Shown here: one piece after another, positions 42,538-51,232 of the stretch
Layout of the letters: each line of letters starts with the position of its first letter
How positions within the stretch are numbered: the stretch's first letter is position 1
Source: Amycolatopsis pittospori
Lineage (GTDB): Bacteria > Actinomycetota > Actinomycetes > Mycobacteriales > Pseudonocardiaceae
Length of the DNA stretch: 64,000 nt
Direction of reading: 5' to 3'
Assembly (NCBI RefSeq): GCF_013870525.1
Contig: NZ_JACBXD010000007.1
Location: 87,401 to 151,400, forward strand
Translations under genes and position numbers: made by a program
The notes under the pieces: model-generated
Seen by the model: only the letters and a program-made list of their open reading frames with translations
Database searches by the model: none
Told to the model about the DNA's origin: nothing

Positions 42538-43626
42538 TCAGGGGCGGACACCCGCGATATGGGTGTTCGCGCGGCGGACGTCGGCGGCGAGGGCCGGCAC
42601 CTCGATCACCCGGCGTCCGGCCGCCTCCAGCGTTTCGGCGCCGACGCAGTCGACGAACACCGACGGCTCGCGCCAGGCGAACACGACGCGCGGGATACCG
42701 GCGTCGAGGATGAGCTGGGTGCAGCTCCTCGGATGTGAGGTCCGGGAGCTGCACGGCTCCAGCGAGGTGTACATCGTCGCGCTCGCCAGCCTCGGATCTC
42801 CCGGTTCGAGTTTCGCGAGCGCGGCTTCCTCCGCGTGGTTGTCGGGATCGCCGTCGCCCGAGTAGCCGGTCGAGATCACTTCGCCGTCGGCGCCGGTGAT
42901 GACCGCGCCGACGCGGAACGTGCGCGGCGGGCCGTTCTCGGCCAGCGCGATGGCCTCACGCAAGCGCAGAATGTCCACTTCGGACGGTTCCGGCGTCGCA
43001 TGGTATTCCAGCACGGCGATGTCGCCGAGTCGCGTGGTGCCGGTGAGTGTCAGCCCGCGCGGGAACGCGCCGGGTCCGGTGAAACGCGGCGCACGCGGGT
43101 CGCCGACGAAGAACGGCGCGACGGCCAGGTGCAGTTCGTCGACGAGGCCTTCGGTGAGGAACTGCGTGTGGATCGCGCCGCCGCCCTCGACCATCAGCCG
43201 CCGCACGCCACGTGCGTGGAGATCGGCCAGCAGCGCGCGAAGGCCGACCAGTTCGACGACGGTCGCCTTCACGCCCGAGACGACGCCGGGAGGCGCGTAA
43301 ACCAGCTTCTCGGCGTCACCGACGGTGAAGAACTGGGCCGCCGGATCGAGTGTCCCGCTCCGGGTCAAAGTCACCTTGACGGGTTGTTCCGGCCGCCCCG
43401 CGGCGACGCGCTCGGCGACGAGCTCCGGCGAGCGGACCAGCAACCGGGGATTGTCGGCGCGCACCGTGTTGGCCCCGACCAGGATCGCGTCCGAGGTCGC
43501 GCGCAGGCCGTCGACCCGGGCCCAGTCGTCCTCGTTGGACAGCACCAGCCGGGTGTCGGTCGCGTCGTCGAGGTAGCCGTCCAGCGAGACCGCGGCGGAG
43601 AGCAGGACGTGCGGGCGTTCGATCAC
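42538..43626 (-). CDS. RibD-like protein with reductase and deaminase domains in swapped order
   Basis: A 362-residue protein. The N-terminal ~215 residues are a RibD C-terminal-type (DHFR-like) reductase: LLSAAVSLDGYLDDATDTRL, then AILVGANTVRADNPRLLVR and RRLMVEGGGAIHTQFL. The C-terminal ~140 residues are a zinc deaminase with H264-A-E266 and C292/C302 in PCSSRTSHPRSC. Canonical RibD of riboflavin synthesis has the deaminase first, so the order is inverted. It could be a riboflavin-pathway isozyme or act on a different pyrimidine. No ribBAHE genes are nearby. The GTG start at 43626 has a CATACT -10-like box six bases upstream, suggesting a leaderless transcript. Confidence 0.85.
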   Translation of the reverse strand: MIERPHVLLSAAVSLDGYLDDATDTRLVLSNEDDWARVDGLRATSDAILVGANTVRADNPRLLVRSPELVAERVAAGRPEQPVKVTLTRSGTLDPAAQFFTVGDAEKLVYAPPGVVSGVKATVVELVGLRALLADLHARGVRRLMVEGGGAIHTQFLTEGLVDELHLAVAPFFVGDPRAPRFTGPGAFPRGLTLTGTTRLGDIAVLEYHATPEPSEVDILRLREAIALAENGPPRTFRVGAVITGADGEVISTGYSGDGDPDNHAEEAALAKLEPGDPRLASATMYTSLEPCSSRTSHPRSCTQLILDAGIPRVVFAWREPSVFVDCVGAETLEAAGRRVIEVPALAADVRRANTHIAGVRP

Positions 43627-43647
43627 GTCGCCAGTATGCCCCGAAAC

Positions 43648-43671
43648 CTAACGCAAAATCAGTTGCATTAG
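43648..43671. promoter_or_regulatory. Operator-like inverted repeat between divergent RibD-like and ABC-F genes
   Basis: CTAACGCAA (43648-43656) and TTGCATTAG (43663-43671) are inverted with one mismatch and a 6-bp spacer. The right arm contains the -35 box of the ABC-F leader promoter, so a bound repressor would block it and perhaps the divergent gene as well. The shape fits a MarR or TetR site; no such gene is adjacent. Confidence 0.5.
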
Positions 43672-43692
43672 TCCGTGGCGGTCGTTTAGCCT
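43663..43692 (+). promoter_or_regulatory. Putative promoter of the ABC-F leader
   Basis: TTGCAT (43663-43668) and TAGCCT (43687-43692) are 18 bp apart, which puts the transcription start at about 43699, the A of the leader ATG. An AAAAT run (43655-43659) sits just upstream of the -35, as at WhiB7-type promoters of actinobacterial resistance genes. The WhiB7 link is speculative. Confidence 0.45.
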
Positions 43693-43698
43693 GGTCCC

Positions 43699-43710
43699 AT
43701 GATCCTCTGA
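43699..43710 (+). CDS. Leader mini-ORF Met-Ile-Leu-stop upstream of ABC-F
   Basis: ATG ATC CTC TGA encodes a three-residue peptide. With the predicted start site at 43699 it would be leaderless. Its TGA is the first base set of the left arm of the hairpin that covers the ABC-F ribosome site, so a ribosome stalled here by an antibiotic could open or block that hairpin. Short leader peptides of this type precede several ABC-F resistance genes. Confidence 0.5.
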   Translation: MIL

Positions 43711-43754
43711 GACGAACCTGCGCCCTCATCCCACCTCCTTCGCAGGGAGTCTCA
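43708..43754 (+). promoter_or_regulatory. Hairpin sequestering the ABC-F ribosome site (putative attenuator)
   Basis: TGAGAC (43708-43713) pairs with GTCTCA (43749-43754) and CCTGCG (43717-43722) with CGCAGG (43741-43746), interrupted by a GAA/GA internal loop and closed by an 18-nt pyrimidine-rich loop. The right arm contains the ribosome-binding AGGGAG and the first base of the ABC-F ATG, so the folded form should hide the start. Combined with the mini-ORF this fits translational attenuation. Confidence 0.65.
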
Positions 43755-45325
43755 TGTCTTCTTCTCTGACGCTGTCCGACGTCACCTTCACCTGGCCGGA
43801 CGGCGCTCCGGTCTTCGAACACCTCTCGCTCACCGTCCCCACCGACCGCACCGGTCTGGTCGGCACCAACGGTTCCGGTAAGTCCACGCTGCTCAGACTG
43901 CTCGCGGGCGGGCTTCGGCCCGAGTCCGGCTCGATCACCGCACCGGGTGAAATCGGCTATCTACCGCAGAACCTGGTGCTGGACACCGGACGCCGCGTCG
44001 ACGACGTGCTGGGCGTCACCGCGATCCGCACGGCGTTGAAGGCCGTCGAGAGTGGCGACACCACCGAAGCGCACTTCGCCACCATCGGCGACAACTGGGA
44101 CGTCGAGGAACGCACCCGCGCGATCCTCGACAGGCTAGGCCTGGGCGCCCTACGCCTGGACCAGCGGGCGGGTGAACTGTCCGGCGGCGAAATCACACTG
44201 CTCGGGCTGGGCGCGCTGCTCCTGCGCCGTCCCGCCGTGCTGCTGCTCGACGAGCCGACGAACAACCTCGACCTGCGGGCACGGGCACTCGTGCACCGTG
44301 AGGTGGAGAGCTGGAAGGGGATCCTCGTGGTCGTCTCGCACGATCGCGAACTACTCCAGTCGGTCGACCGCATCGCCGAGGTCCGCGACGGCGAAGTCAC
44401 CCTCTACGGCGGCAACCTCGTGGACTACGAGCAGGCCGTCGAGGTGGCGCAAGAGGCCGCGCGGCGGCACGTCCGGGCCGCCGAATCCGATGTCAAACGT
44501 CAGAAGCGGGAGTTGATCGAGGCGGGGATGAAACTCGCCCGGCGCGCCCGCTACGGCCAGAGGATGTGGGAACAGAAGCGCGAACCCAAGGTACGGATGC
44601 GCAAACGCCAGGAGGACGCGCAGATCGCCGCGGGCAAGTACCGGATCCTGCATACGGACAGGCTGGAGGACGCCGTCGAGACGCTGAAGGCCGCCGAGGA
44701 GCTCGTGCGTGAGGACGCCGAGATCCGCGTCGAACTCCCGGAAACCCTGGTCCCACCGGGAACCGACGTGCTCCGGATCGACGCCGTGCCCCGCTTCGGC
44801 CCGCCGGCGAATCTTCATGTCATGGGTCCCGAACGGATCGCGCTCGTCGGCCCGAACGGGTCGGGGAAGACCACCCTGCTCCGCACGATCACCGGCGAAC
44901 TCCCGCCACGATCGGGCGAGGCCGGGCTGTTCGTCCCCGCCCGGCTGCTCCCCCAGCGGCTCGACGTCCTCGACGACAGGTTGTCCATTGTGGACAACGT
45001 TCGTCTCGTCGCGCCGTCACAGACGGACAACCAGATCCGCGCGAGGCTAGCGCGGTTCCTGTTCCGGGGAGCGAAGGCCGACCGCGAAGTGGCGTCGTTG
45101 TCCGGCGGGGAACGGTTCCGCGCTTCGCTGGCGGCGTTGCTGCTCACCGAACCGACGCCGAAACTCCTGCTGCTCGACGAGCCGACGAACAACCTCGACC
45201 TGGCGAGTGTCCGCCGGCTCACCGAGGCGTTGAGGGCCTACCGGGGCGCGCTGATCGTGGCGAGCCACGACCGCCCGTTCCTGAAGGACATCGGCATCAC
45301 CCGGTGGGTGGAGCTCCGCGTTTAG
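43754..45325 (+). CDS. ABC-F family ATPase (ribosome-protection type)
   Basis: A 523-residue protein with two ABC domains and no membrane segments. Domain 1 has Walker A GTNGSGKST (about residue 37), signature LSGGE and LLLDEPTNNLDL. A charged linker (AESDVKRQKRELIEAGMKLA onwards) joins domain 2 with GPNGSGKTT and LSGGERFRASL. This is the ABC-F layout: such proteins bind the ribosomal E site and either tune translation or dislodge antibiotics. The linker is longer than in housekeeping EttA forms and a regulated leader precedes the gene, favouring an antibiotic-resistance role (macrolide, lincosamide or pleuromutilin class). The drug is not predictable. Its stop codon lies inside palindrome 45317-45380. 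Confidence 0.88.
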   Translation: MSSSLTLSDVTFTWPDGAPVFEHLSLTVPTDRTGLVGTNGSGKSTLLRLLAGGLRPESGSITAPGEIGYLPQNLVLDTGRRVDDVLGVTAIRTALKAVESGDTTEAHFATIGDNWDVEERTRAILDRLGLGALRLDQRAGELSGGEITLLGLGALLLRRPAVLLLDEPTNNLDLRARALVHREVESWKGILVVVSHDRELLQSVDRIAEVRDGEVTLYGGNLVDYEQAVEVAQEAARRHVRAAESDVKRQKRELIEAGMKLARRARYGQRMWEQKREPKVRMRKRQEDAQIAAGKYRILHTDRLEDAVETLKAAEELVREDAEIRVELPETLVPPGTDVLRIDAVPRFGPPANLHVMGPERIALVGPNGSGKTTLLRTITGELPPRSGEAGLFVPARLLPQRLDVLDDRLSIVDNVRLVAPSQTDNQIRARLARFLFRGAKADREVASLSGGERFRASLAALLLTEPTPKLLLLDEPTNNLDLASVRRLTEALRAYRGALIVASHDRPFLKDIGITRWVELRV

Positions 45326-45380
45326 TCCTCTGAATGCGGTAGTTGCGCACGCAAGTACCGCATCCAGAGGACTAAACGCG
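45317..45380. repeat. Palindromic intergenic repeat, family A copy 2 (terminator-like)
   Basis: A 64-bp near-perfect palindrome with 31-bp arms (45317-45347 and 45350-45380; two mismatches) and a 2-nt centre. The arm contains GTTTAGTCCTCTGAATGCGG. It covers the last codons and stop (TAG) of the ABC-F gene and ends just before the convergent paaE stop, so it can terminate both. It matches 59980-60042 closely. Confidence 0.9.
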
Positions 45381-45386
45381 GGAGGT

Positions 45387-46457
45387 CTAGGCGTCGAAGT
45401 CCACGGTGACGGCCTCGGAAATCGGCACGGATTGGCAGGTGAGCACGAAACCGGCGTCGACTTCGGCCTTCTCCAGGGCGAAGTTGCGCCGCATGTCCAC
45501 CTTGCCGTCGCAGATCTTCGCCCGGCAGGTGCCGCACACCCCGCCCTTGCAGGCGAACGGCAGGTCCGGACGGTACTTCTGCGCGCCGTCCAGCAGGGAG
45601 GAGTTCCGCGGCAGCGTCATCGTCGTCGACCGGCCGTCGAGGACCAGCGTGACCTCGCTGGAGGACCCCACGACGGCCGGATCGACGTGACGCACCGGCT
45701 CCGGCGGAGTGTCCACATAGAACAGTTCCTGGTGGATGTTCTCGTCGGGGACGTCCAGTGAGCGCAGCAGTTCCTGCGCGCCGGTCACCATCTCGAACGG
45801 CCCGCACAGCCACCAGTGCGCGACGTCGGAGACCGGGATCAGCACGGTGCACAGGCGCCGCAGCTTCTCGACGTCGAGGCGTCCGGTGAACAGTTCGGCT
45901 TCGCGTGGCTCACGGGAGAGCACGTGGACGAGCTCGAGCCGTGCCGGGTAACGGTCCTTCAGATCCGCGAGGTCGTCGGCGAACATGACGGTGTCCGTGC
46001 GGCGGTTGCCGTAGAGCACGGTCACCGTCGCGTCGGAGTCGCCGAGCAGCGACGACGCGATCGACAGCACCGGCGTGATACCGGATCCGGCCGCGACCAG
46101 GACGTGGTGCCCGGCGGCTTCCAGATCGGGGGTGAAGTGCCCGGTCGGTGCCGCGACCTCGATCTCGTCGCCGGGGCGCACGTCGCGCACCAGCCACGAC
46201 GAGAACAGTCCGCCCGGCACCTCGCGGACGCCGACTCGCGGTGCCGCGCCGGCGGGCGCGCAGATCGAGTACGACCGGCGCTCGTCGCGGCCGTCGATCT
46301 CGCGGCGCAGGGTCAGCGACTGACCGGCCTTGAAGTCGAAGACGTCGGCGAGGTCTTCGGGCACGTCGAAGGTGACCGCGACGGCGTCGTCGCACAGACG
46401 CTGGACGTCGGACACCGTCAAGGTGTGGAATCCCGTGCGGCGCAGGGTGGCGGTCAC
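45387..46457 (-). CDS. paaE: Phenylacetyl-CoA epoxidase reductase component PaaE
   Basis: A ~356-residue ferredoxin-NADP reductase-like protein feeding electrons to the PaaABC epoxidase. It has an FAD-binding part (RSYSICAPAG), an NAD(P) part (VLVAAGSGITPVLSIASSLL) and a C-terminal plant-type 2Fe-2S domain with CKGGVCGTCRAKICDG and a later Cys in VLTCQSVP. I use GTG 46457, one base after the paaD stop. The longer frame to 46568 lies inside paaD. It is the last gene of paaZABCDE. A family A palindrome lies just beyond its stop. Confidence 0.93.
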   Translation of the reverse strand: MTATLRRTGFHTLTVSDVQRLCDDAVAVTFDVPEDLADVFDFKAGQSLTLRREIDGRDERRSYSICAPAGAAPRVGVREVPGGLFSSWLVRDVRPGDEIEVAAPTGHFTPDLEAAGHHVLVAAGSGITPVLSIASSLLGDSDATVTVLYGNRRTDTVMFADDLADLKDRYPARLELVHVLSREPREAELFTGRLDVEKLRRLCTVLIPVSDVAHWWLCGPFEMVTGAQELLRSLDVPDENIHQELFYVDTPPEPVRHVDPAVVGSSSEVTLVLDGRSTTMTLPRNSSLLDGAQKYRPDLPFACKGGVCGTCRAKICDGKVDMRRNFALEKAEVDAGFVLTCQSVPISEAVTVDFDA

Positions 46458-46458
46458 G

Positions 46459-46947
46459 CTAGATCTCCTTGACGTGTTCGAACGGTTCGAGACAGAAGCG
46501 GCAGCGGCGCAGCGCTTTGCACGCCGTCGCGCTGAACCGGGACTGCTCTTCGGTGTCCGCGGAACCACAATGGGGACAACGGACCGACGACACCGGCGCG
46601 CTCAACGTGAGCGGGATCGGGCCGGTCCGTCGCGGTGCGGCACCCGGCGGCGCGATACCGGCTTCCGCCAGTTTCCGTTTGCCGTCTTCGGTGATCCAGT
46701 CGGTGGACCAGGCCGGCTGCAGGACCGTGCGGACCTCGACCTCGCCGTAACCCGCGCCGGTGAGCGCGTGCACGAGGTCGTCGCGCATGGTGTCCATTGC
46801 CGGGCAGCCGGTGTAGGTCGGGGTGATCGCGACGACCACCCGGCCATCGGATTCGGACACTTCGCGCAGCACGCCGAGGTCGGCGAGGGTGAGCATCGGC
46901 AGTTCCGGATCGGTCACGGTGGCCGCCACGGCGTACGCGGTCACCAT
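46459..46947 (-). CDS. paaD: Phenylacetate catabolism protein PaaD
   Basis: A 162-residue MIP18/DUF59-type protein thought to help mature the iron centre of the epoxidase. The N-terminal part has VTDPELPMLTLADLGV and TPTYTGCPAM, the family core. The C-terminal part has a zinc ribbon-like set RCPHCGSADTEEQSRFSATA with CKALRRCRFC. It overlaps paaC by 7 bp and is one base before paaE. Normal length for PaaD. Confidence 0.93.
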   Translation of the reverse strand: MVTAYAVAATVTDPELPMLTLADLGVLREVSESDGRVVVAITPTYTGCPAMDTMRDDLVHALTGAGYGEVEVRTVLQPAWSTDWITEDGKRKLAEAGIAPPGAAPRRTGPIPLTLSAPVSSVRCPHCGSADTEEQSRFSATACKALRRCRFCLEPFEHVKEI

Positions 46948-47798
46948 GTCGCGTCCGGGTGTTCCCTGGCGACACTCTGCAGTTCCGCCAGCAGGAAGCC
47001 CATCCGCTCGGTGTGCACACCGTCGCGGCCCATCCGGCCGGAGACTCCGGCGAGCGCGCCGACGTCGGGCCGTGTCAACCGGGCGGCGGCCAGCACCTGG
47101 TCGAGGATCGCGTCGAACTCGGGCCGCAGCGAGGGCGACTCGACGAACTCGACCTCGTGCGCGGTGAAGAGCTCACCCACATAAGGCCAGACCGAGTCCA
47201 GGCCTTCCTGCATGCGCTCATGGGACAACTCGGTTCCGTCGCCGAGCCGGACGGCCCACTGCGCGGCGTAGTCGCGGTGGTAGGCGACTTCCTTGACGCC
47301 CTTGTCCGCGATCGCCGCGAGTACGGGGTCCACAGAGGACTGCAGCTGCTGCAACAAGGCGAGCCGCCAGATGGAGAACACCAGCAGCCGGGCGACCAGG
47401 TGCCCGAAGTGCCCGCCTTCTAGTTCGGCGAGCCGGACGTTGCGGTACTCCTGCTCGCTCCGGAAGAACGCGTAGGAGTCCTCCGAGCGCTCGCTCCCGT
47501 CGGCCTTGCCCGCGCGGGCGAGCAGCAGGCGTGCCTGCCCGAGCAGGTCGAGCGCGATGTTGGCGATCGCGACCTCGTCTTCGAGTTCGGGAGCGTTCGT
47601 GCACCATTCCTGCAGCCGGTGCGAGAAGATCAGCGCGTCGTCGCCGAGCATCAGGCAGTAGGCCGCGAGCCGCGCACCGTCCACACCGGACGGGACCGTG
47701 GTGTCCACACCGGACAGCGGATCCTCGAAGCCGGTGCCGAAGGCCCAGCGGGAGTCGTTCTCCTCGGTGATCGCCTCGTAGGCGTTGTCGAAGCTCAT
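46941..47798 (-). CDS. paaC: Phenylacetyl-CoA epoxidase structural subunit PaaC
   Basis: A 285-residue ferritin-like helical protein that pairs with catalytic PaaA. Motifs include LMLGDDALIFSHRLQEWCTN, PELEDEVAIANIALDLLGQA and VAYHRDYAAQWAVRLGDGTE. The diiron ligands are incomplete, as usual for PaaC, which is structural. It sits between paaB (1-bp gap) and paaD (7-bp overlap). Confidence 0.94.
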   Translation of the reverse strand: MSFDNAYEAITEENDSRWAFGTGFEDPLSGVDTTVPSGVDGARLAAYCLMLGDDALIFSHRLQEWCTNAPELEDEVAIANIALDLLGQARLLLARAGKADGSERSEDSYAFFRSEQEYRNVRLAELEGGHFGHLVARLLVFSIWRLALLQQLQSSVDPVLAAIADKGVKEVAYHRDYAAQWAVRLGDGTELSHERMQEGLDSVWPYVGELFTAHEVEFVESPSLRPEFDAILDQVLAAARLTRPDVGALAGVSGRMGRDGVHTERMGFLLAELQSVAREHPDATW

Positions 47799-47799
47799 G

Positions 47800-48084
47800 T
47801 CAGATGTGGGGAACGTTGTCGGGGATGTCGTAGAACGTCGGGTGCCGGTACACCTTGTCGCCGCTGGGCGCGAAGAACGGGTCCTTCTCGTCCGGCGAGG
47901 ACGCCGTGATGTCCGACGCGCGCACGACCCAGATCGACACGCCCTCGTTGCGGCGCGTGTACAGATCCCGGGCGTGGTGCAGTGCCATGTCGTCGTCCGC
48001 CGCGTGCAGCGAACCCACGTGCACGTGGTTCAGGCCGCGCTTGCCCCGGACGAACACCTCGTACAACGGCCAGTCGTGCTTCAT
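47800..48084 (-). CDS. paaB: Phenylacetyl-CoA epoxidase subunit PaaB
   Basis: A 94-residue small subunit. The start is ATG 48084, giving [20 protein letters not shown], the family N-terminus; the open frame continues upstream inside paaA but is not the real gene. [20 protein letters not shown] is the conserved centre. It overlaps paaA by 4 bp and is one base from paaC. PaaB bridges PaaAC heterodimers. Confidence 0.94.
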   Translation of the reverse strand: MKHDWPLYEVFVRGKRGLNHVHVGSLHAADDDMALHHARDLYTRRNEGVSIWVVRASDITASSPDEKDPFFAPSGDKVYRHPTFYDIPDNVPHI

Positions 48085-49025
48085 ACCGAAGCCCCTTTCT
48101 TGGCGGCGTGGGCGGCCGCGGCTTCCCGCACCCACGCGCCGTCTTCCTGGGCCCGCCGCCGGTGCGCGATGCGCTGGGCGTTGCAGGGGCCGTTGCCCTT
48201 CAACACGTTCTTGAACTCGTCCCAGTCGACGGCGCCGAAGTCGTAGTGCCCGCGTTCGGCGTTCCACTTCAGGTCCGGATCCGGGAAGGTGACGCCCAGC
48301 GCCTCGGCCTGCGGGATGGACATGTCGACGAACCGCTGGCGCAGCTCGTCGTTGGTGTGGCGCTTGACCTTCCACGCCATCGACTGCGCGGTGTTCGGCG
48401 AATCCGCGTCCGGCGGGCCGAACATCATCAGCGACGGCCACCACCAGCGGTTCACCGCCTCCTGCACCATCGCGCGCTGCTTCTCGGTGCCGCGCATCAT
48501 GGTCATCAGCAGTTCGAAGCCCTGCCGCTGGTGGAAGGATTCCTCCTTGCAGATGCGGATCATCGCTCGCGCGTACGGCCCGTACGAGCTGCGGCACAAC
48601 GGGACCTGGTTGCAGATCGCCGCGCCGTCGACCAGCCAGCCGACCACGCCGACGTCGGCGAAGGTCAGCGTCGGGTAGTTGAAGATCGACGAGTACTTCT
48701 GCTTGCCGTTGATCAGCTTGTCGGTCAGATCCGCGCGGTCGGCGCCGAGGGTGGCCGCCGCCGAGTACAGGTACAGGCCGTGCCCGGCCTCGTCCTGCAC
48801 CTTCGCGAGCAAGATCGCCTTACGCCGCAAGGAAGGCGCGCGGGTGATCCAGTTGCCCTCGGGCTGCATGCCGATGATCTCCGAATGCGCGTGCTGCGCG
48901 ATCTGCCGGATCATCGTCTTGCGGTAGCCCTCGGGCACCCAGTCGCGCGGTTCGATGCGCTGGTCGCGCTCGATGGTGTGCTCGAAGTGCCGTTCGAGGT
49001 CTTCCTCGGGCAACGTGGCCGTCAT
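48081..49025 (-). CDS. paaA: Phenylacetyl-CoA 1,2-epoxidase catalytic subunit PaaA
   Basis: A 314-residue diiron oxygenase that epoxidises the ring of phenylacetyl-CoA with O2. Iron-ligand regions are visible: [35 protein letters not shown] (Glu and His) and [15 protein letters not shown] (Glu and His). Length and composition fit PaaA. It overlaps paaZ by 4 bp upstream and paaB by 4 bp downstream, so the complex subunits are made from one coupled message. Confidence 0.95.
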   Translation of the reverse strand: MTATLPEEDLERHFEHTIERDQRIEPRDWVPEGYRKTMIRQIAQHAHSEIIGMQPEGNWITRAPSLRRKAILLAKVQDEAGHGLYLYSAAATLGADRADLTDKLINGKQKYSSIFNYPTLTFADVGVVGWLVDGAAICNQVPLCRSSYGPYARAMIRICKEESFHQRQGFELLMTMMRGTEKQRAMVQEAVNRWWWPSLMMFGPPDADSPNTAQSMAWKVKRHTNDELRQRFVDMSIPQAEALGVTFPDPDLKWNAERGHYDFGAVDWDEFKNVLKGNGPCNAQRIAHRRRAQEDGAWVREAAAAHAAKKGASV

Positions 49026-51052
49026 GACTGCTCCTTCGACACCAGGGTCAGCACGTCGTACTTCGCGACCGAGTCGCCATCCTGGTTGGTCACGTCGGCG
49101 TCCCAGCGGACCTCGCCGTATTCCTGGTCGATCCGCGGGGTGATCTGCTTCGCGGTCAGGGTCACCGTGAGGGTGTCGTCGACCTTGACCGGGGTGAGGA
49201 ACCGCAGGTTCTCCAACCCGTAGTTGGCCAGCACCGGGCCGGGCTCCGGGGACACGAACAGGCCGGCGGCGAAGGACACCACGAGGTACCCGTGCGCCAC
49301 GATCCCGCCGAACAGCGGGTTCGCCGCGGCCGCTTCGGGGTCGGTGTGGGCGTAGAAGGTGTCGCCGGTGAACTCGGCGAAGTGGTCGACGTCGGACTGC
49401 AGGACCGTGCGCGGTCCCGCGACCACGGAATCGCCGATCTTCAGTTCCGCCAACGACTTCCGGAACGGGTGGACGTCGCCTTCGGTGCGCGGCGCGCCGG
49501 TGACCCAGCGGCCGGTGACCGTGCTGAGCACCTTCGGGCTGCCCTGGACCGCCGTGCGCTGCATATGGTGCAGCACGCCGCGGACACCGCCCATCTCCTC
49601 GCCGCCACCGGCGCGGCCGGGGCCACCGTGGACCAGCTGCGGCATCGGCGAGCCGTGACCCGTCGATTCCTTGGCGTCGTCGGCGTCGAGCACCAGCAGT
49701 CGGCCGTGATACGGCGCGACACCGAGGACGACCTCGCGGGCGAACTCGGCGTCGGCGGTGACGATCGAGCCGACCAGGCTGCCGCCGCCGCGTGCGGCGA
49801 GCTCGATGACCTGCTCGGTGGAGGTGTAGGGCAGCAGCGTCGACACCGGGCCGAACGCCTCGACCTCATGCGGCTCGGAACGCTCCGGGTCGGCCTTCAG
49901 CAGCACCGGCGAGATGAAGGCGCCGCGCTCGGCGTCCGCGCCGACGACGTCGACCTGCTCCGGGTCGCCGAACACGACCGTTCCGGCGTCCAGCAGCGCC
50001 TTGAGCGACCGCCGGACCTCCTCACGCTGCTCCAGGCTGGCCAGCGCGCCCATGCGGACACCCTCGGCCGTGGGGTTGCCGACGGTGGTCTTCGCCAGCC
50101 GCGCGCTCGCCGCCTCGGCGACGTCGTCCAGCAGCTCGGCGGGCACGAACGCACGGCGGATGGCGGTGCACTTCTGGCCCGCCTTGACCGTCATTTCGGT
50201 GGTCAGCTGCTTGACGAAGAGGTCGAACTCGGTGGTGCCGGGTTTGGCGTCCGGCCCGAGGATCGACAGGTTCAGCGAGTCGGCCTCGGCGTTGAAGCGG
50301 ACGGAGTTGCGCACGATCGCCGGGTGCGCGCGGAGCTTCTGCGCGGTGGACGCGGAGCCGGTGAACGAGACGAGGTCCTGCGCGGTGACGTGGTCGAGCA
50401 GGTCACCGACACTGCCCGCGACGAACTGCAGCGTGCCCTCGGGCAGGATGCCGGACTCGATGATGATCTCGATCAGCCGCGCGGTGAGGTACGCGGTCTG
50501 GCTGGCCGGCTTGATCAGGCTCGGCACGCCGGCGAGGAACGCGGGCGCGAACTTCTCCAGCGGACCCCAGACCGGGAAGTTGAAGGCGTTGATCTGGACG
50601 GCGACGCCGCGCAGCGGGACGGCGATGTGCTGGGCGAGGAAGGTGCCGCCCTTGCTCAGCGGCTCGACGTTGCCGTCGACGTAGACGGTGTCGTTCGGCA
50701 GCTCCCGCTTGCCCTTGCTGGAGTAGGCGAACAGGACGCCGATGCCGCCGTCGATGTCGACCATCGAATCGCCCTTGGTCGCACCCGTCCTGGCCGACAG
50801 CGCGTACAGCTCGTCGCGGTGTTCTCGCAGGTGGGAGGCCAGCGCCTTCAGCAGCGCGGCGCGCTGGTGGAAGGTCAGCTCACGCAGCGCGGGGCCGCCG
50901 GTGCGGCGGCCGTACTCCAGCGCGGCGGCGAAGTCGATGCCGTCGGACGAGACCCGGGCGACCTCCTCGCCGGTCGAGGCGTCGTGCAGCGGTACGCCTT
51001 CTTTTTCCGCCGTGTGCCATCCGCCGGAGACGTAGCTGCGCAGCAATGCCAT
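49022..51052 (-). CDS. paaZ: Bifunctional ring-opening hydrolase/aldehyde dehydrogenase PaaZ
   Basis: A 676-residue two-domain enzyme that hydrolyses oxepin-CoA and oxidises the resulting aldehyde. The N-terminal aldehyde dehydrogenase (about 1-520) has FNAEADSLN and the catalytic Cys in [14 protein letters not shown]. The C-terminal MaoC-like hotdog hydratase (about 535-676) has [20 protein letters not shown] and [13 protein letters not shown] chose ATG 51052 since a GAAGGG ribosome site precedes it and the conserved [15 protein letters not shown] follows at once. It begins the reverse paa operon; the divergent promoter holds two PaaR-like sites. Confidence 0.94.
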   Translation of the reverse strand: MALLRSYVSGGWHTAEKEGVPLHDASTGEEVARVSSDGIDFAAALEYGRRTGGPALRELTFHQRAALLKALASHLREHRDELYALSARTGATKGDSMVDIDGGIGVLFAYSSKGKRELPNDTVYVDGNVEPLSKGGTFLAQHIAVPLRGVAVQINAFNFPVWGPLEKFAPAFLAGVPSLIKPASQTAYLTARLIEIIIESGILPEGTLQFVAGSVGDLLDHVTAQDLVSFTGSASTAQKLRAHPAIVRNSVRFNAEADSLNLSILGPDAKPGTTEFDLFVKQLTTEMTVKAGQKCTAIRRAFVPAELLDDVAEAASARLAKTTVGNPTAEGVRMGALASLEQREEVRRSLKALLDAGTVVFGDPEQVDVVGADAERGAFISPVLLKADPERSEPHEVEAFGPVSTLLPYTSTEQVIELAARGGGSLVGSIVTADAEFAREVVLGVAPYHGRLLVLDADDAKESTGHGSPMPQLVHGGPGRAGGGEEMGGVRGVLHHMQRTAVQGSPKVLSTVTGRWVTGAPRTEGDVHPFRKSLAELKIGDSVVAGPRTVLQSDVDHFAEFTGDTFYAHTDPEAAAANPLFGGIVAHGYLVVSFAAGLFVSPEPGPVLANYGLENLRFLTPVKVDDTLTVTLTAKQITPRIDQEYGEVRWDADVTNQDGDSVAKYDVLTLVSKEQS

Positions 51053-51077
51053 GGGGCGACCCTTCATGGTGGGATTA

Positions 51078-51099
51078 ACAGACCGTCCGTTCAGTAATT
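51078..51099. promoter_or_regulatory. Putative PaaR operator 1 (paaZ side)
   Basis: The segment contains ACCGTCCGTTCAGT at the core and fits the ACTnACCGnnCGnnCGGTnAGT-type motif of corynebacterial PaaR (from memory) with three mismatches at informative positions. It lies 25 bp before the paaZ start, suitable for repressing the reverse operon. Confidence 0.6.
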
Positions 51100-51193
51100 C
51101 ACTGTAGCTCCCGTCCGGGCGCTTGCAAACCCCCGGACGGCGGTGGACCCTTGACATCTACCCGGAGCCGAGCCTTTACTGGCGAACACCTTT

Positions 51194-51215
51194 AACAACC
51201 GTCCATTCGGTCAGT
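51194..51215. promoter_or_regulatory. Putative PaaR operator 2 (paaI side)
   Basis: Contains ACCGTCCATTCGGTCAGT, keeping both ACCG and CGGT halves at the spacing of the PaaR motif and similar to operator 1. It lies 17 bp before the paaI start, so it should repress paaI-paaK-paaR, including the regulator itself. Confidence 0.65.
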
Positions 51216-51232
51216 AACTCAGGGGTCGTGAC

